From contig UCJD01000041.1 in the NCBI GenBank assembly GCA_900472605.1, positions 1 through 64,000 on the forward strand: DNA of 64,000 nt, in the 5' to 3' direction. Under the pieces are notes generated by a model, which did no database searches, was not told the DNA's origin, and was given only the letters and a program-made list of their open reading frames with translations. The stretch is from Hyphomicrobiales bacterium (lineage in GTDB: Bacteria; Pseudomonadota; Alphaproteobacteria; Rhizobiales; Rhizobiaceae). The position numbers were made by a program, and so were the translations under genes. Position 1 is the first letter of the stretch; the number at the start of each line of letters is the position of its first letter. Of this stretch, positions 1 to 8,538 are shown piece after piece.

Positions 1-497
1 ATCGACAAACACACCAAAACGCCACGCGACCTCTCAGCCCGTGTTACCACCATGCACTTCACTCGGACGGGGCGCTGGAAACCACCTCGATTGAGTTTAG
101 ATAATATGGCGCTACCCAGCACCCCGTTCGGCTGCTTTTTATCCGCAACTCCGGTCTCTCTGTCTTCCCGTCATTGGCGACGGGACCGTGTGTGCCGCAC
201 AGGCACGTCCAGAGCGAAACTCGAGGCGCGTTTTACCAACGGAGGCCCCGCCGTCTCCAGAGGGAGACCATTTTCTGCGGACCCGTGACATGAGGTTTTG
301 CGTCTGCCCCTCATCTCACGCGCCGGCCCCGTCTCGCCGGCACGCCTGCCGGTGTATCCGATAACGGGACATGTGCAGTTTAGAGTGCTGCCAATCGAGC
401 GGGGAAAATTGTGGTGGTGATTTTTCGTGAATCGCTGATGTGCAACCTACATCATGCCGGCAGAGCGGCGGTTACGCCGCCGCCCTTGACCGACACC
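1..497. other. Unassigned GC-rich region
   Basis: No gene is recognised here. A short frame at 52-288 encodes an Arg/Pro-rich composition typical of out-of-frame high-GC DNA and has no convincing ribosome site. Two small inverted repeats are visible: CCGGCA/TGCCGG at 337-352, and TGATGT/ACATCA at 436-454 just past the end of the peroxidase gene. I looked for tmRNA, RNase P RNA and SRP RNA landmarks on both strands and saw none that convinced me. The window edge may cut a feature whose other half lies to the left. Confidence 0.4.
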
Positions 498-1922
498 CTA
501 AAGACTCCGACAAAACGCCAAGGACGGCATGAAGAAATATTCTCCACCCTTCATGGTCACCGCCTGCGGTGTCGCGGTCGTGGTCGCCGAGGTCGAGCCG
601 CCCCATTCGACCGGACAGTGGATGTCTGGACGCGGGTTGGGGCTCTGACCGATCACCAGGTCCAGGCCAGGGGCGCCGGCACCTGGGGGAACGCGGGGGA
701 AGCCAGGGTTGTTGGCCCAGGTCGATTGCGCGAACTCGAACTGCTCGGCGATATCGGAATTGAAGGCCATGAACAGCAGCCCGACATCCTTGCTCGGCTT
801 GTTTTCGATGCGCCCGTCATTGGGCTGGTCGGTGCGCACGCCATAGGTCTGGCCGCGCCGCGCCATGATATGCAGGCGTTCGCCGTCTACCGGCTCGAAA
901 CCGCCGGAGCCGCGCGGGTTCACCTTGCGGATATGGGCGAAGAACGGACATTTGGCGCCGTTGGGATCGCTGTCATAGTCGAAGTCGTTGGGCACCGGGT
1001 GGTGGTTGCCGTCCGCGAACTGGGTGGTGAGCGGCGTACCGTCCTCGAAGCGGCCGACCAGCATGGCGCCCGCCCGTTCCGCATCGTCACCCTTCAGGTG
1101 CAGCCGCTTGGCCAGGGCCTTTTCCTGCTTCTTGAACTGCTTGACGTTCTGCTCGAGCTTGCGGAACACGAAGTAGCTGCCGAAGTGCCTCGCCGGATCG
1201 GGGGCGGCGGTATCAGGCACGATGACGCGGTTCAGCGCGAAGGCGGGATCCCAGTTGGTGGCACCATCGGCGGTCAGGCGTTCGTCATCGATATCCTCGG
1301 TCAGAAAAATCGGCTGGCTGCGGCCATCGACATAGCCGAAATGCTCGATGCCGTCGCCGTTGCTGTTGTGCAGACCATGCCCCTTTTCCTCGCCGAGAAT
1401 ATGGACGCCATGGGCGGCGCCAATCAGGTGGCGTACCGCCGTCAGCGCCTTGTTGCGAGGGCCGGACATCTGGTCGCCCACCAGAATGACGGCGTGGATG
1501 ACGCCGCGGAAATGCGGATCCCAGGTCGCTGGCGCCGGATCGTTCAGGCCGGCGTTCTTCATGCCGGAGCGGAAAGAGGCGTCCGGCGGGATCTTCGGGC
1601 CGGGGATCTGCAGCGCCGTGTAGCCATCGCCGGTGAGGCCGACACTGACATAGGGCGTGCCCTTGGTGCCCGTCGCCTTGAAGGCCTTGACTTCCTGCAG
1701 GTGTGTCTTGGCCGATTTCAGCAGCGGCGTTCCCGTCGGCGGCTGCGACAAGGCCTTCAGAAGCGCCCGGCCGCCGGCGGGGTCGGTGAACTTCAGGAAC
1801 AGGATGGTCAGGAATTCGCGGGTATGGGCCTTGACGATGTTCGGCTGAAGTTCGTCGAGCATCACGGCCGCGTCTCCCGCAGCGCTTTCCCATGACAGGG
1901 GTTGGGTCAGATCGAAAGGCAT
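498..1922 (-). CDS. DyP-type heme peroxidase
   Basis: Dye-decolorizing peroxidase, 474 residues, a heme enzyme that oxidises dyes, phenolics or other donors with hydrogen peroxide. The family GxxDG motif is present as GYVDGRSQP near residue 195, supplying the distal Asp. The proximal-histidine segment CPFFAHIRKVNPR lies near residue 325, and HIMARRGQTYG follows. No signal peptide or Tat motif is visible, so it is probably cytoplasmic. At 474 residues it is longer than the compact A/B classes and closer to the larger C/D-type enzymes. The start follows a strong GAGGAGGAG ribosome site. It stands alone: no EfeO/EfeU iron-transport genes and no encapsulin gene are adjacent, although both are frequent partners of DyPs elsewhere. 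Substrate unknown. Confidence 0.9.
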   Translation of the reverse strand: MPFDLTQPLSWESAAGDAAVMLDELQPNIVKAHTREFLTILFLKFTDPAGGRALLKALSQPPTGTPLLKSAKTHLQEVKAFKATGTKGTPYVSVGLTGDGYTALQIPGPKIPPDASFRSGMKNAGLNDPAPATWDPHFRGVIHAVILVGDQMSGPRNKALTAVRHLIGAAHGVHILGEEKGHGLHNSNGDGIEHFGYVDGRSQPIFLTEDIDDERLTADGATNWDPAFALNRVIVPDTAAPDPARHFGSYFVFRKLEQNVKQFKKQEKALAKRLHLKGDDAERAGAMLVGRFEDGTPLTTQFADGNHHPVPNDFDYDSDPNGAKCPFFAHIRKVNPRGSGGFEPVDGERLHIMARRGQTYGVRTDQPNDGRIENKPSKDVGLLFMAFNSDIAEQFEFAQSTWANNPGFPRVPPGAGAPGLDLVIGQSPNPRPDIHCPVEWGGSTSATTTATPQAVTMKGGEYFFMPSLAFCRSL

Positions 1923-2447
1923 GGCTCCTCCTCCTCGGGGCTGGTCGGCCTAGGATGTGTTCATGCGCATAGCTGGAACTGTTCAGACCGACGGTTGATC
2001 TGCTGTTGTCGTGCTCAGGTCTAAATTCATCGATTTTTCGCAAGCGGTATCATCGCCGCCAGAGACTGGCGGGCGCATTGCCGGTATGGATGCAATCTAT
2101 CTGTGCTTGCTTTTTATGGTTGCATATGCAACCTAACATTTATATCTCACATTTTGCTAATAATCGCAATAGCTATTTAGAAGCAGGTACTTGGCCGGAA
2201 TTTTTGCGCCAGAATGAAACGCTCGCCCTTTGGTGGTCGCTTCTCAAGCGGTTGCGTGTGGCGACGACAAGGCCATCCATAGGCACAGCGCGATCACGAC
2301 AAATGTGATGGAACAAGGGCAGTGTTGCTGACGTTTCGAAAGCGCTGCCTGTCACAGCTCCACCCCGCCCATGTCAGGGCGCCCCCTCTCTTCGACGGCA
2401 TCCGGATTTGCCCCGCCTCGCCGCCGCTTTCGGACGGAGGATCCGTT
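1923..2447. other. Divergent intergenic region with palindrome
   Basis: About 525 bases between the peroxidase (leftward) and an MFS gene (rightward). The stretch around 2098-2180 is clearly AT-richer than its surroundings and contains a perfect 16-base palindrome at 2118-2133. Reading frames through the region have no ribosome sites and look like chance. It probably holds promoters for both flanking genes. Confidence 0.5.
2118..2133. promoter_or_regulatory. 16-bp perfect palindrome, candidate operator
   Basis: GGTTGCATATGCAACC is a perfect dyad with a TTGCAT-ATGCAA core, the form of site bound by dimeric winged-helix repressors such as MarR-family proteins. It lies about 200 bases upstream of the peroxidase start and 315 bases upstream of the MFS start. 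No regulator gene is adjacent, so the cognate protein is unknown. Confidence 0.5.
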
Positions 2448-3698
2448 ATGTCCGCATTGGAAAGCCTGCGCCGGCTGACGCCGCAGCAGCGCAACACCGT
2501 TATCGCCAGCTATCTCGGCTGGACGCTCGATGCCTTCGATTTCTTCATACTCGTCTTCGTCCTCAAATACATCGCCGCCGAATTCAAAACCGACGTTCCC
2601 GCCGTCTCGGTGGCCATCCTGTTGACCTTGGCGATGCGGCCGGTCGGCGCGCTGCTCTTCGGGCTGGCGTCGGACAAATACGGGCGACGCATCACGCTGA
2701 TGGTCAATGTGCTGCTCTACTCGATCTTCGAATTCCTCACCGGGTTTTCCACCGGGCTCACCATGTTCATCGTGCTGCGCGCGCTCTACGGCATTGCCAT
2801 GGGCGGCGAGTGGGGTGTGGGAGCGTCGCTGGTGATGGAGACCGTGCCAGAGGAGAGCCGCGGCATCGTTTCCGGTATCCTGCAGGCCGGCTACCCCTCG
2901 GGCTATCTTCTGGCCTCGATCGTATTCTTCCTGCTGTTTCCCATCATCGGCTGGCGCGGCATGTTCTTTGTCGGCGCCGCCCCGGCGCTCTTGGTGCTCT
3001 ATATCCGGCGCAGCGTCGAGGAGAGCCCTGCCTTCCTGAAGCAGCAGGAGCGGGGACGCCGGCCGTTCCTCACCGTGCTCAGGGAGAATATACCGTTGTT
3101 CATCTGGTCGGTGCTGCTGATGACGGCCTTCAATTTCTTGAGCCACGGCACGCAGGATCTCTATCCGACCTTCCTCGAGACACAGCGCAACTACGACAGC
3201 TACACGACTGGTGCGATCGCCATCGTCTACAATATCGGCGCGATCTGCGGTGGGCTGTTCTTCGGGGCGCTGTCGCAGCGGATCGGGCGCAAGAAGGCGA
3301 TCGTCATCGCGGCGCTGATCGCCGTGCCGGTGGCGCCGCTGTGGGTCTATGCGCCGGGCCCTGTTCTGCTCGCGATCGGTGCCTTCCTGATGCAGTTCTT
3401 CGTGCAGGGGGCGTGGGGCATCGTGCCTGTGCATCTCAACGAGCTTTCGCCGGATGAAGTCCGCAGCACGTTTCCAGGGTTTGCCTACCAGCTCGGCAAT
3501 CTGCTGGCATCGGGCAATGCCACGATCCAGTCCGGGCTGGCGGCTCACTGGAACGGCGATTACGCCTATGCGCTTTTGATCGTCGCCGGCATCGTGGCGA
3601 TCGTCGTCGCCGCGCTGGCTGGGTTTGGCTACGAGAAAAAAGATGTGCGCTTCGGCTCGGAGGATGCCGGAGGGCCGCACCGCGCCTTGCGCGCGTGA
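2448..3698 (+). CDS. MFS transporter, aromatic-acid/carboxylate type
   Basis: Twelve-helix major facilitator of 416 residues. The first helix carries GWTLDAFDFFILVFVL, the acidic motif typical of proton symporters of the AAHS and sialate/carboxylate branches. The loop 2-3 motif appears as GLASDKYGRR and a second half-repeat as GALSQRIGRKK. The segment GIAMGGEWGVGASLVMET in helices 4-5 also fits these acid transporters. The start at 2448 is preferred over an upstream in-frame codon because GGACGGAGG sits eight bases before it and the protein then begins just before the first helix. A small aromatic or aliphatic organic acid is the likely substrate, but it cannot be read from the sequence. The gene is monocistronic. 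Confidence 0.85.
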   Translation: MSALESLRRLTPQQRNTVIASYLGWTLDAFDFFILVFVLKYIAAEFKTDVPAVSVAILLTLAMRPVGALLFGLASDKYGRRITLMVNVLLYSIFEFLTGFSTGLTMFIVLRALYGIAMGGEWGVGASLVMETVPEESRGIVSGILQAGYPSGYLLASIVFFLLFPIIGWRGMFFVGAAPALLVLYIRRSVEESPAFLKQQERGRRPFLTVLRENIPLFIWSVLLMTAFNFLSHGTQDLYPTFLETQRNYDSYTTGAIAIVYNIGAICGGLFFGALSQRIGRKKAIVIAALIAVPVAPLWVYAPGPVLLAIGAFLMQFFVQGAWGIVPVHLNELSPDEVRSTFPGFAYQLGNLLASGNATIQSGLAAHWNGDYAYALLIVAGIVAIVVAALAGFGYEKKDVRFGSEDAGGPHRALRA

Positions 3699-3701
3699 GC
3701 G

Positions 3702-3742
3702 GCAGGGGGCGGCCCTGTCTCGACACTTGTGCCGCCCCTTGC
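3702..3742 (+). terminator. Possible terminator after MFS gene
   Basis: A 12-base GC-rich stem (3702-3713 with 3731-3742, one G-T pair) begins four bases after the MFS stop. The loop is 17 bases and the following T-run is weak, so efficient termination is doubtful. Confidence 0.35.
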
Positions 3743-3824
3743 ACCCGTTTCAATCGATGTGTATTCTACCTGCGGTAGGCTTTTGTTAACGTTGACTGGC
3801 TAGCGATTTTCATCGAGGCGGTGT

Positions 3825-5024
3825 TTGCACGCCGCTCGTCATGATCATTCGATGGGTGCCGCAGTGAATTTTGCTTTTATGCTCCCGGTCATGATGTTGA
3901 CCTTCGGCTGCACCTTCCTCGTCGTTGCAAGGTTTAGATCGCCCGAAGCAGGCTGGTGGGCGGCGGGTTTTCTCTCTGCTGCCGTCGCCTTCTCGGTGCC
4001 GATGTTTTTCTCCTGGCTGCCGATACCCGTTCAGGCGCTCAGCGCCGACGCGCTTTTTCTCTCCGCCTTCTATTTTTACAGCGGCGCTTTGCTGAAGCGC
4101 TTTCGCAGGCCTTTGCGCATGGTCTTTCGCCTGGGCGTTTGCGTCGTGGCCTACGCCGCACTCGCCTATGCGGTGCTGGTGCTCGAAAGCCTGCCGGCCG
4201 AACTGCTCATCAGCGACATCGCGTGCTCGGCATTGCTGATTTTCGCGATCGGCTCGTCCGTGCGCAGTACACGCCGCGCCATCGACCGTATCCTGCTCGG
4301 TGTTGCGTCGTTGATCGTGCTCGAGGCGATCGTGCGCAATGTCATCCTGCTGGTGATATTCTCACCCGAGGGCGGGTTGGAGAGTTTCGGCGCCTCCACT
4401 TATGCGTTCGTCATGCAGGCGGGGGCTTCCGTCATCGCGCTGCTCTTTGCGCTTTCAGCACTGGCTGCCACGACGCTCGACACGATCGAGCGCTACCGCG
4501 ACGCCGCCGAAAGCGATTCCCTGACCGGCCTGCTCAATCGTCGGGGCTTTGAGGAAATGACGAGAAGGCTGAAGGCGCGCGGCGCGCTCAAGGGTGCCAT
4601 CCTTCTCTGCGACATCGACCACTTCAAGCGGATCAATGACACGTTTGGCCATGCCGCCGGCGACAGCGTCATCGCGGGGCTTGCCGCGCTATTGAAAGCG
4701 CGCCTGCCTGAAGGCGCCTTTGCCGCGCGCTTCGGCGGCGAAGAGTTCGTGGCGTTTGTGCCGGGAGCGGCGCTCGCCGATGGCGGCAAGGTCGCGAATG
4801 CGATCCGGCTTGCCTTCTCGGCGGCCGAGCAGCCCGATATTGCCGGTGTCGGCAAGATCACCGCGAGCTTCGGCGTCGCCTGCGTGGCATCCGGCGACGC
4901 ATCGTTGACCGAAACGATCGGCCGGGCGGACGCAGCCCTCTACGCCGCCAAGGATGCCGGGCGAAACCGGGTGATGCTCGAAGGCACGCCGGCGCGCGAA
5001 GCGCCTGCCATTCATGTGGCGTAG
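3825..5024 (+). CDS. Membrane-bound diguanylate cyclase
   Basis: GGDEF-family enzyme of about 399 residues that would make cyclic di-GMP from two GTP. The N-terminal ~190 residues form about six membrane helices without a recognisable named sensor domain. The catalytic domain follows at ~225-385, with DIDHFKRINDTFGHAAGD and an intact GGEEF active loop near residue 303. The RxxD product-inhibition site that normally sits upstream of the loop is not present, suggesting no I-site feedback. The start shown is TTG with GAGGCGG ahead of it; an in-frame ATG at 3852 has no ribosome site. The gene converges on the MFS gene that follows. The signal sensed is unknown. Confidence 0.88.
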   Translation: MHAARHDHSMGAAVNFAFMLPVMMLTFGCTFLVVARFRSPEAGWWAAGFLSAAVAFSVPMFFSWLPIPVQALSADALFLSAFYFYSGALLKRFRRPLRMVFRLGVCVVAYAALAYAVLVLESLPAELLISDIACSALLIFAIGSSVRSTRRAIDRILLGVASLIVLEAIVRNVILLVIFSPEGGLESFGASTYAFVMQAGASVIALLFALSALAATTLDTIERYRDAAESDSLTGLLNRRGFEEMTRRLKARGALKGAILLCDIDHFKRINDTFGHAAGDSVIAGLAALLKARLPEGAFAARFGGEEFVAFVPGAALADGGKVANAIRLAFSAAEQPDIAGVGKITASFGVACVASGDASLTETIGRADAALYAAKDAGRNRVMLEGTPAREAPAIHVA

Positions 5025-5029
5025 TAGCT

Positions 5030-6319
5030 TCACGTTAGCTTCGGTTCGGCGTTGAGATTGGCCGATGCGCGCGGAGCGATTGCCTCGCGGCCGAGCATGA
5101 AAAGCGCCAGCGCGAAGAGCGCGACACCACCATGCACCCAGTAAGCAAGGCCGTATCCGCCGCGGTCGGTCAGCCACCCGGCGACGACATTGCTCAGCGA
5201 TGCGCCGATACCCTGCACAGTCATCACCGCGCCGAGGCCGACGTTGAAGCGGCCGGTTCCGGCCAGAATCCGTTCCGCCGCGATTGGTGTGGCAATGCCG
5301 ATCAGGCCGGCGCCGACGCCGTCGAGGAACTGCACCGGATAAATCGAAGCGAAGCTTGGTACGCTGCCGGCGATCGCGCCACGCAGGGGGAGCGCGCAGA
5401 GCGCAATGATGAAGACGGATGCCAGGCCGAAGCGTTTGATGAGGAAAGGCGCGAGTAGCGCCATCGATATCATCGACAGCTGCGATACGCCGGTGACGAT
5501 CGCCGTCGTGCGAAAGGGCGTGCCGAGCTGGATCGAGAAGTTCTGGGCGATCAACCGGCTCATCGGCGCATTGCCGAAGTGGAAGACCAGCAGTGTCAGC
5601 GCTAGCAGAACGAGACCACGTGAGTTTACGAGGACGGAATAGCCGGAAGGGCTGGCTGCTGCGGCGGATATATCGTCCCGGTCGTCGGCCATGTCGCTCT
5701 TGCGATCCCTGTCGCTTGCAAGGCCACGGGCAACGTCGTTGTCGATGTCGTCGGGGCGGATTGCCAGCGTTGCCATGATCGCGGCGAGCGCGGTGATGAG
5801 CATCAGGCCGATCACGCCGTTCAGGCCCCAGAGAATGGTGGCGGCGTAGACGCAGGCGAGCGAAAAAACGTTGCCCGTATGGTTCCAGAACTCGTTGCGG
5901 GCGACCTGGGCCGAGAAGGCGCTCTCGCCGACAAGGCCGAGCGTCAGTCCCATCAACGCCGGGCCTATCACCGCGCCGACGATCGCTGTCATCGACTGGC
6001 CGCCGAAAACCGAGGCATTTCCGGGACTGGCAAGCGTCCAGAGTGCCGCCGCGTTGACCAGCGTGACCGGAATGATGATGAGCAGGCGCTTATACGGCGA
6101 CGCATCGACGAGCGCTCCGAACAGGGGCGTGGCGATCAGGCCGAGGACGCCGCCGAGCGTGGCGACGATGCCCAATGTCATCGGGCTCCAGCCGTGGGTT
6201 GCGAGGAACCCATCGAGAAAGGGGCCAAGGCCGTCGCGGGCATCGGCGAGGAAGAAATTGAGGAGCGCGAGCGCCACCAGCGAGCGACCGGACAGACCAC
6301 TGTTCGAAACTGAGTTCAC
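5030..6319 (-). CDS. MFS transporter
   Basis: Major facilitator of 429 residues with about twelve hydrophobic helices split by a charged central loop (around residues 195-225, rich in Asp and Arg). The loop 2-3 region reads FGALVDASPYKR, a degenerate form of the family motif. It begins at GTG with GGAG seven bases upstream; the nearby ATG is out of frame and stops at once. The overall look is of a putative efflux protein, but no substrate can be assigned. It converges on the diguanylate cyclase with only five bases between stops. Confidence 0.8.
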   Translation of the reverse strand: MNSVSNSGLSGRSLVALALLNFFLADARDGLGPFLDGFLATHGWSPMTLGIVATLGGVLGLIATPLFGALVDASPYKRLLIIIPVTLVNAAALWTLASPGNASVFGGQSMTAIVGAVIGPALMGLTLGLVGESAFSAQVARNEFWNHTGNVFSLACVYAATILWGLNGVIGLMLITALAAIMATLAIRPDDIDNDVARGLASDRDRKSDMADDRDDISAAAASPSGYSVLVNSRGLVLLALTLLVFHFGNAPMSRLIAQNFSIQLGTPFRTTAIVTGVSQLSMISMALLAPFLIKRFGLASVFIIALCALPLRGAIAGSVPSFASIYPVQFLDGVGAGLIGIATPIAAERILAGTGRFNVGLGAVMTVQGIGASLSNVVAGWLTDRGGYGLAYWVHGGVALFALALFMLGREAIAPRASANLNAEPKLT

Positions 6320-6545
6320 GCCATGTCTCCGCCAAAGGGGCTGTGGACCGAAAGCGCCGTGGACCCTATTCGGGCTGATCCGGCTTCCGGTGCTGCCTCA
6401 AACGGCTTGCCCGGTGAAATGTTCCTGTCGGTGTTTGGTTCTGGCGTCCAGGCGACGATATATTTCGCGGAGGCAGTCAGACCTCTTGAAGCCTTTCGGT
6501 TCAGCGATACATGCTGGCGCCAGCTTCAACTCTCGGGAATCACAT

Positions 6546-6899
6546 ATGCCCTTTGCCCTTAGTTCCGCGGCCATCTGGCCTGTTGTCATGCTGCTTGCCT
6601 CCAACGTCTTCATGACATTCGCCTGGTACGGGCATCTGAAGCACAAGGGGACGGCGATCTTCGTCGCTATCATCGTCAGCTGGGCGATCGCCTTCTTCGA
6701 ATATTGTCTGGCGGTGCCCGCCAACCGTATCGGCTCGGCGGTCTATTCGACGGCGCAATTGAAGACCATGCAGGAGGTGATCACGCTTCTCGTGTTCTCC
6801 GGCTTCTCCGTGTTCTGGCTGGGCGAGAGCCTGACCTGGAACCACGCCATCGGATTTGCGCTGATCGCGGTCGGGGCGTCCTTCATCTTTCGCGGCTGA
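6546..6899 (+). CDS. DUF486 (DMT superfamily) membrane protein
   Basis: Small integral membrane protein of 117 residues with four hydrophobic helices, matching the DUF486 family in the drug/metabolite transporter superfamily. Hallmarks are FMTFAWYGHLKHK after helix 1, SWAIAFFEYCLAVPANRIG and the C-terminal stretch with FSVFWLGESLTWNHAIGF. Small DMT proteins of this size usually act as dimers in the inner membrane. The substrate is unknown. The ATG at 6546 follows a weak GGGA; a much longer in-frame extension upstream overlaps the antisense MFS gene and is not coding. Confidence 0.85.
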   Translation: MPFALSSAAIWPVVMLLASNVFMTFAWYGHLKHKGTAIFVAIIVSWAIAFFEYCLAVPANRIGSAVYSTAQLKTMQEVITLLVFSGFSVFWLGESLTWNHAIGFALIAVGASFIFRG

Positions 6900-6993
6900 T
6901 TGCGATCCCCGCCTGATGGGGTCGGGTAAGTCCTTGAATTACAAATTGTCCATGTCACGGCTCCGCCTCAATTTCCGACGGTTTTGACGACAG

Positions 6994-7026
6994 CCTGTCA
7001 CCATCCAGGGATATGGAGGTGACAGG
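6994..7026 (+). promoter_or_regulatory. Hairpin capturing the DUF1800 ribosome site
   Basis: CCTGTCACC (6994-7002) is perfectly complementary to GGTGACAGG (7018-7026). The Shine-Dalgarno GGAGGTGA (7015-7022), six bases ahead of the ATG at 7029, overlaps the downstream arm. In mRNA this nine-pair stem would hide the ribosome site. A third copy of the arm, GACAG at 6989-6993, lies just upstream. It could also act as a DNA operator. Confidence 0.5.
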
Positions 7027-7028
7027 TC

Positions 7029-8528
7029 ATGAGTCTTTCCTTTCCGACGATGGCGGCCATCCGCTTCGGGTATGGATTTCGGCCGGGCGAGGCGATGCCG
7101 CGAGACAAGGATGACCTGTTGCGGCAGGTCAATGCCGATAAGCGGACACCCGTGGCGTTTCCCGTCGGCGGTATCGAGGAGCGCCATCAAGCGATCGCCG
7201 ATCTGCAGGCGAATCTCCGTGATCTCAGGCAAAGCAGCGACGATGACCAGACGCGTCGGGCGCGGCGCAAGGTGTTGCAGAAGCAGGCGCAACACAGCTT
7301 CCAGCAGGATGCGAATGCGCGGCTGCTGCAGGCGGTGATGTCGCCAAACGGCTTTTATGAGCGGCTTTCCACTTTCTGGACCAATCACTTCTCCACCAGC
7401 GCCAACAAGAGCCTGCCGATGCGGCTGGTGGTGCCGCTTTACGAGGCCGAAGCGATCCGTCCGCGTATCGGCGGGCGCTTCGCCGATCTGTTGCGCAGCG
7501 CCACCGAGCATCCGGCGATGCTGATCTATCTCGATCAGGCGGAATCGCTCGGGCCGGATTCCAAGGGCGGCATGCGGCAGAAGAAGGGGCTCAACGAAAA
7601 CCTCGGGCGCGAATTGCTGGAACTGCACACGCTTGGGGCCGGCAGCGGCTATACACAGGCCGATGTGAGGGCCGCCGCCATGGTGCTGACCGGGTTGACG
7701 ATCGACCGGCAGGAGATGGACATGGCGTTTCGTCCCGGTATTGCCGAGCCCGGCCGCCACGAAGTTCTCGGCGTCAGCTATGGTGGCGACAAGCGGCGGG
7801 CGGGCGACTATCTCGCCATGCTCGACGATCTCGCCGCCAATCCGAAGACGGCGGCGCATATCTGTCGCAAGCTCGCGGTGCACTTCATTGCCGATCAGCC
7901 GGATGATGGGCTGATCGCTGCGATGACCGGTGCATGGAAGCGGACCGACGGCGATCTCGGGGCCGTCTATGGCGCCATGCTCGACCACCCCGCGGCCTGG
8001 GCGAACGAGGGCGCGAAGGCACGTCAGCCATTCGATTTCGTCGTCGCGGGTCTCAGGGCATTGAATGCCGGCGCTGGCGATGGAGCCGTCGTTGCCTTCT
8101 TCCAGGCGAACCAGCCGGACGATGACGCGCAGGCCATGGGCGCGCAGGGCGGAATGGCCGCGAGCGTCCCTGATATGAGCGGCGGCGACGAGGACAGGGT
8201 GAAGCGTCGCAAGGCAATGCAGACGGCAAGGGCGCTCGGGCAGGGGGCGTTGCGGCGCATGGGGCAGCCGATCTGGCTGCCGCCGAGCCCTGCCGGTTTC
8301 GAGGAGAGTTTTTCGGCCTGGATCACGGCCAGTCAGCTGGCGGAACGTCTCGGCTGGGCGCGGCGGGCGACCGCGCAGTTCGGGCAGGGGCTCGACCCCC
8401 GGGAATTCCTGAAGGCAACGCTTGGCGATGCCGCGCGCGACGACACGATCCGGATCGTCAGCCAGGCGCCCAACAAGACGACCGGCCTGATGCTTGCGCT
8501 GGCGTCGCCCGAGTTCAACCGTCGATAG
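7029..8528 (+). CDS. DUF1800 family protein
   Basis: 499-residue member of the DUF1800 family, of unknown biochemical function. The family signature GLNENLGRELLELHTLG is at roughly residues 178-194, and FYERLSTFWTNHFS at ~112-125 is also typical. The usual partner, a DUF1501 protein, follows 10 bases downstream, so the two form an operon. The pair is widespread and its function is unsettled. No signal peptide is evident on this protein, although its partner carries a Tat signal. The ribosome site is strong but lies in a hairpin. Roughly residues 360-400 are a poorly conserved Gly/Asp-rich insert. Confidence 0.9.
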   Translation: MSLSFPTMAAIRFGYGFRPGEAMPRDKDDLLRQVNADKRTPVAFPVGGIEERHQAIADLQANLRDLRQSSDDDQTRRARRKVLQKQAQHSFQQDANARLLQAVMSPNGFYERLSTFWTNHFSTSANKSLPMRLVVPLYEAEAIRPRIGGRFADLLRSATEHPAMLIYLDQAESLGPDSKGGMRQKKGLNENLGRELLELHTLGAGSGYTQADVRAAAMVLTGLTIDRQEMDMAFRPGIAEPGRHEVLGVSYGGDKRRAGDYLAMLDDLAANPKTAAHICRKLAVHFIADQPDDGLIAAMTGAWKRTDGDLGAVYGAMLDHPAAWANEGAKARQPFDFVVAGLRALNAGAGDGAVVAFFQANQPDDDAQAMGAQGGMAASVPDMSGGDEDRVKRRKAMQTARALGQGALRRMGQPIWLPPSPAGFEESFSAWITASQLAERLGWARRATAQFGQGLDPREFLKATLGDAARDDTIRIVSQAPNKTTGLMLALASPEFNRR

Positions 8529-8538
8529 GAGCTTCGAA

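Noticed and set aside
52..288. 78-residue frame at the left edge
   Set aside because: Arg/Pro/Ser-rich, no ribosome site, no coding pattern.
1..497. tmRNA, RNase P RNA or SRP RNA
   Set aside because: Hairpins exist but none of the conserved landmarks of these RNAs could be found.
411..1895. 494-residue frame opposite the DyP peroxidase
   Set aside because: The peroxidase on the other strand has catalytic motifs and a strong ribosome site.
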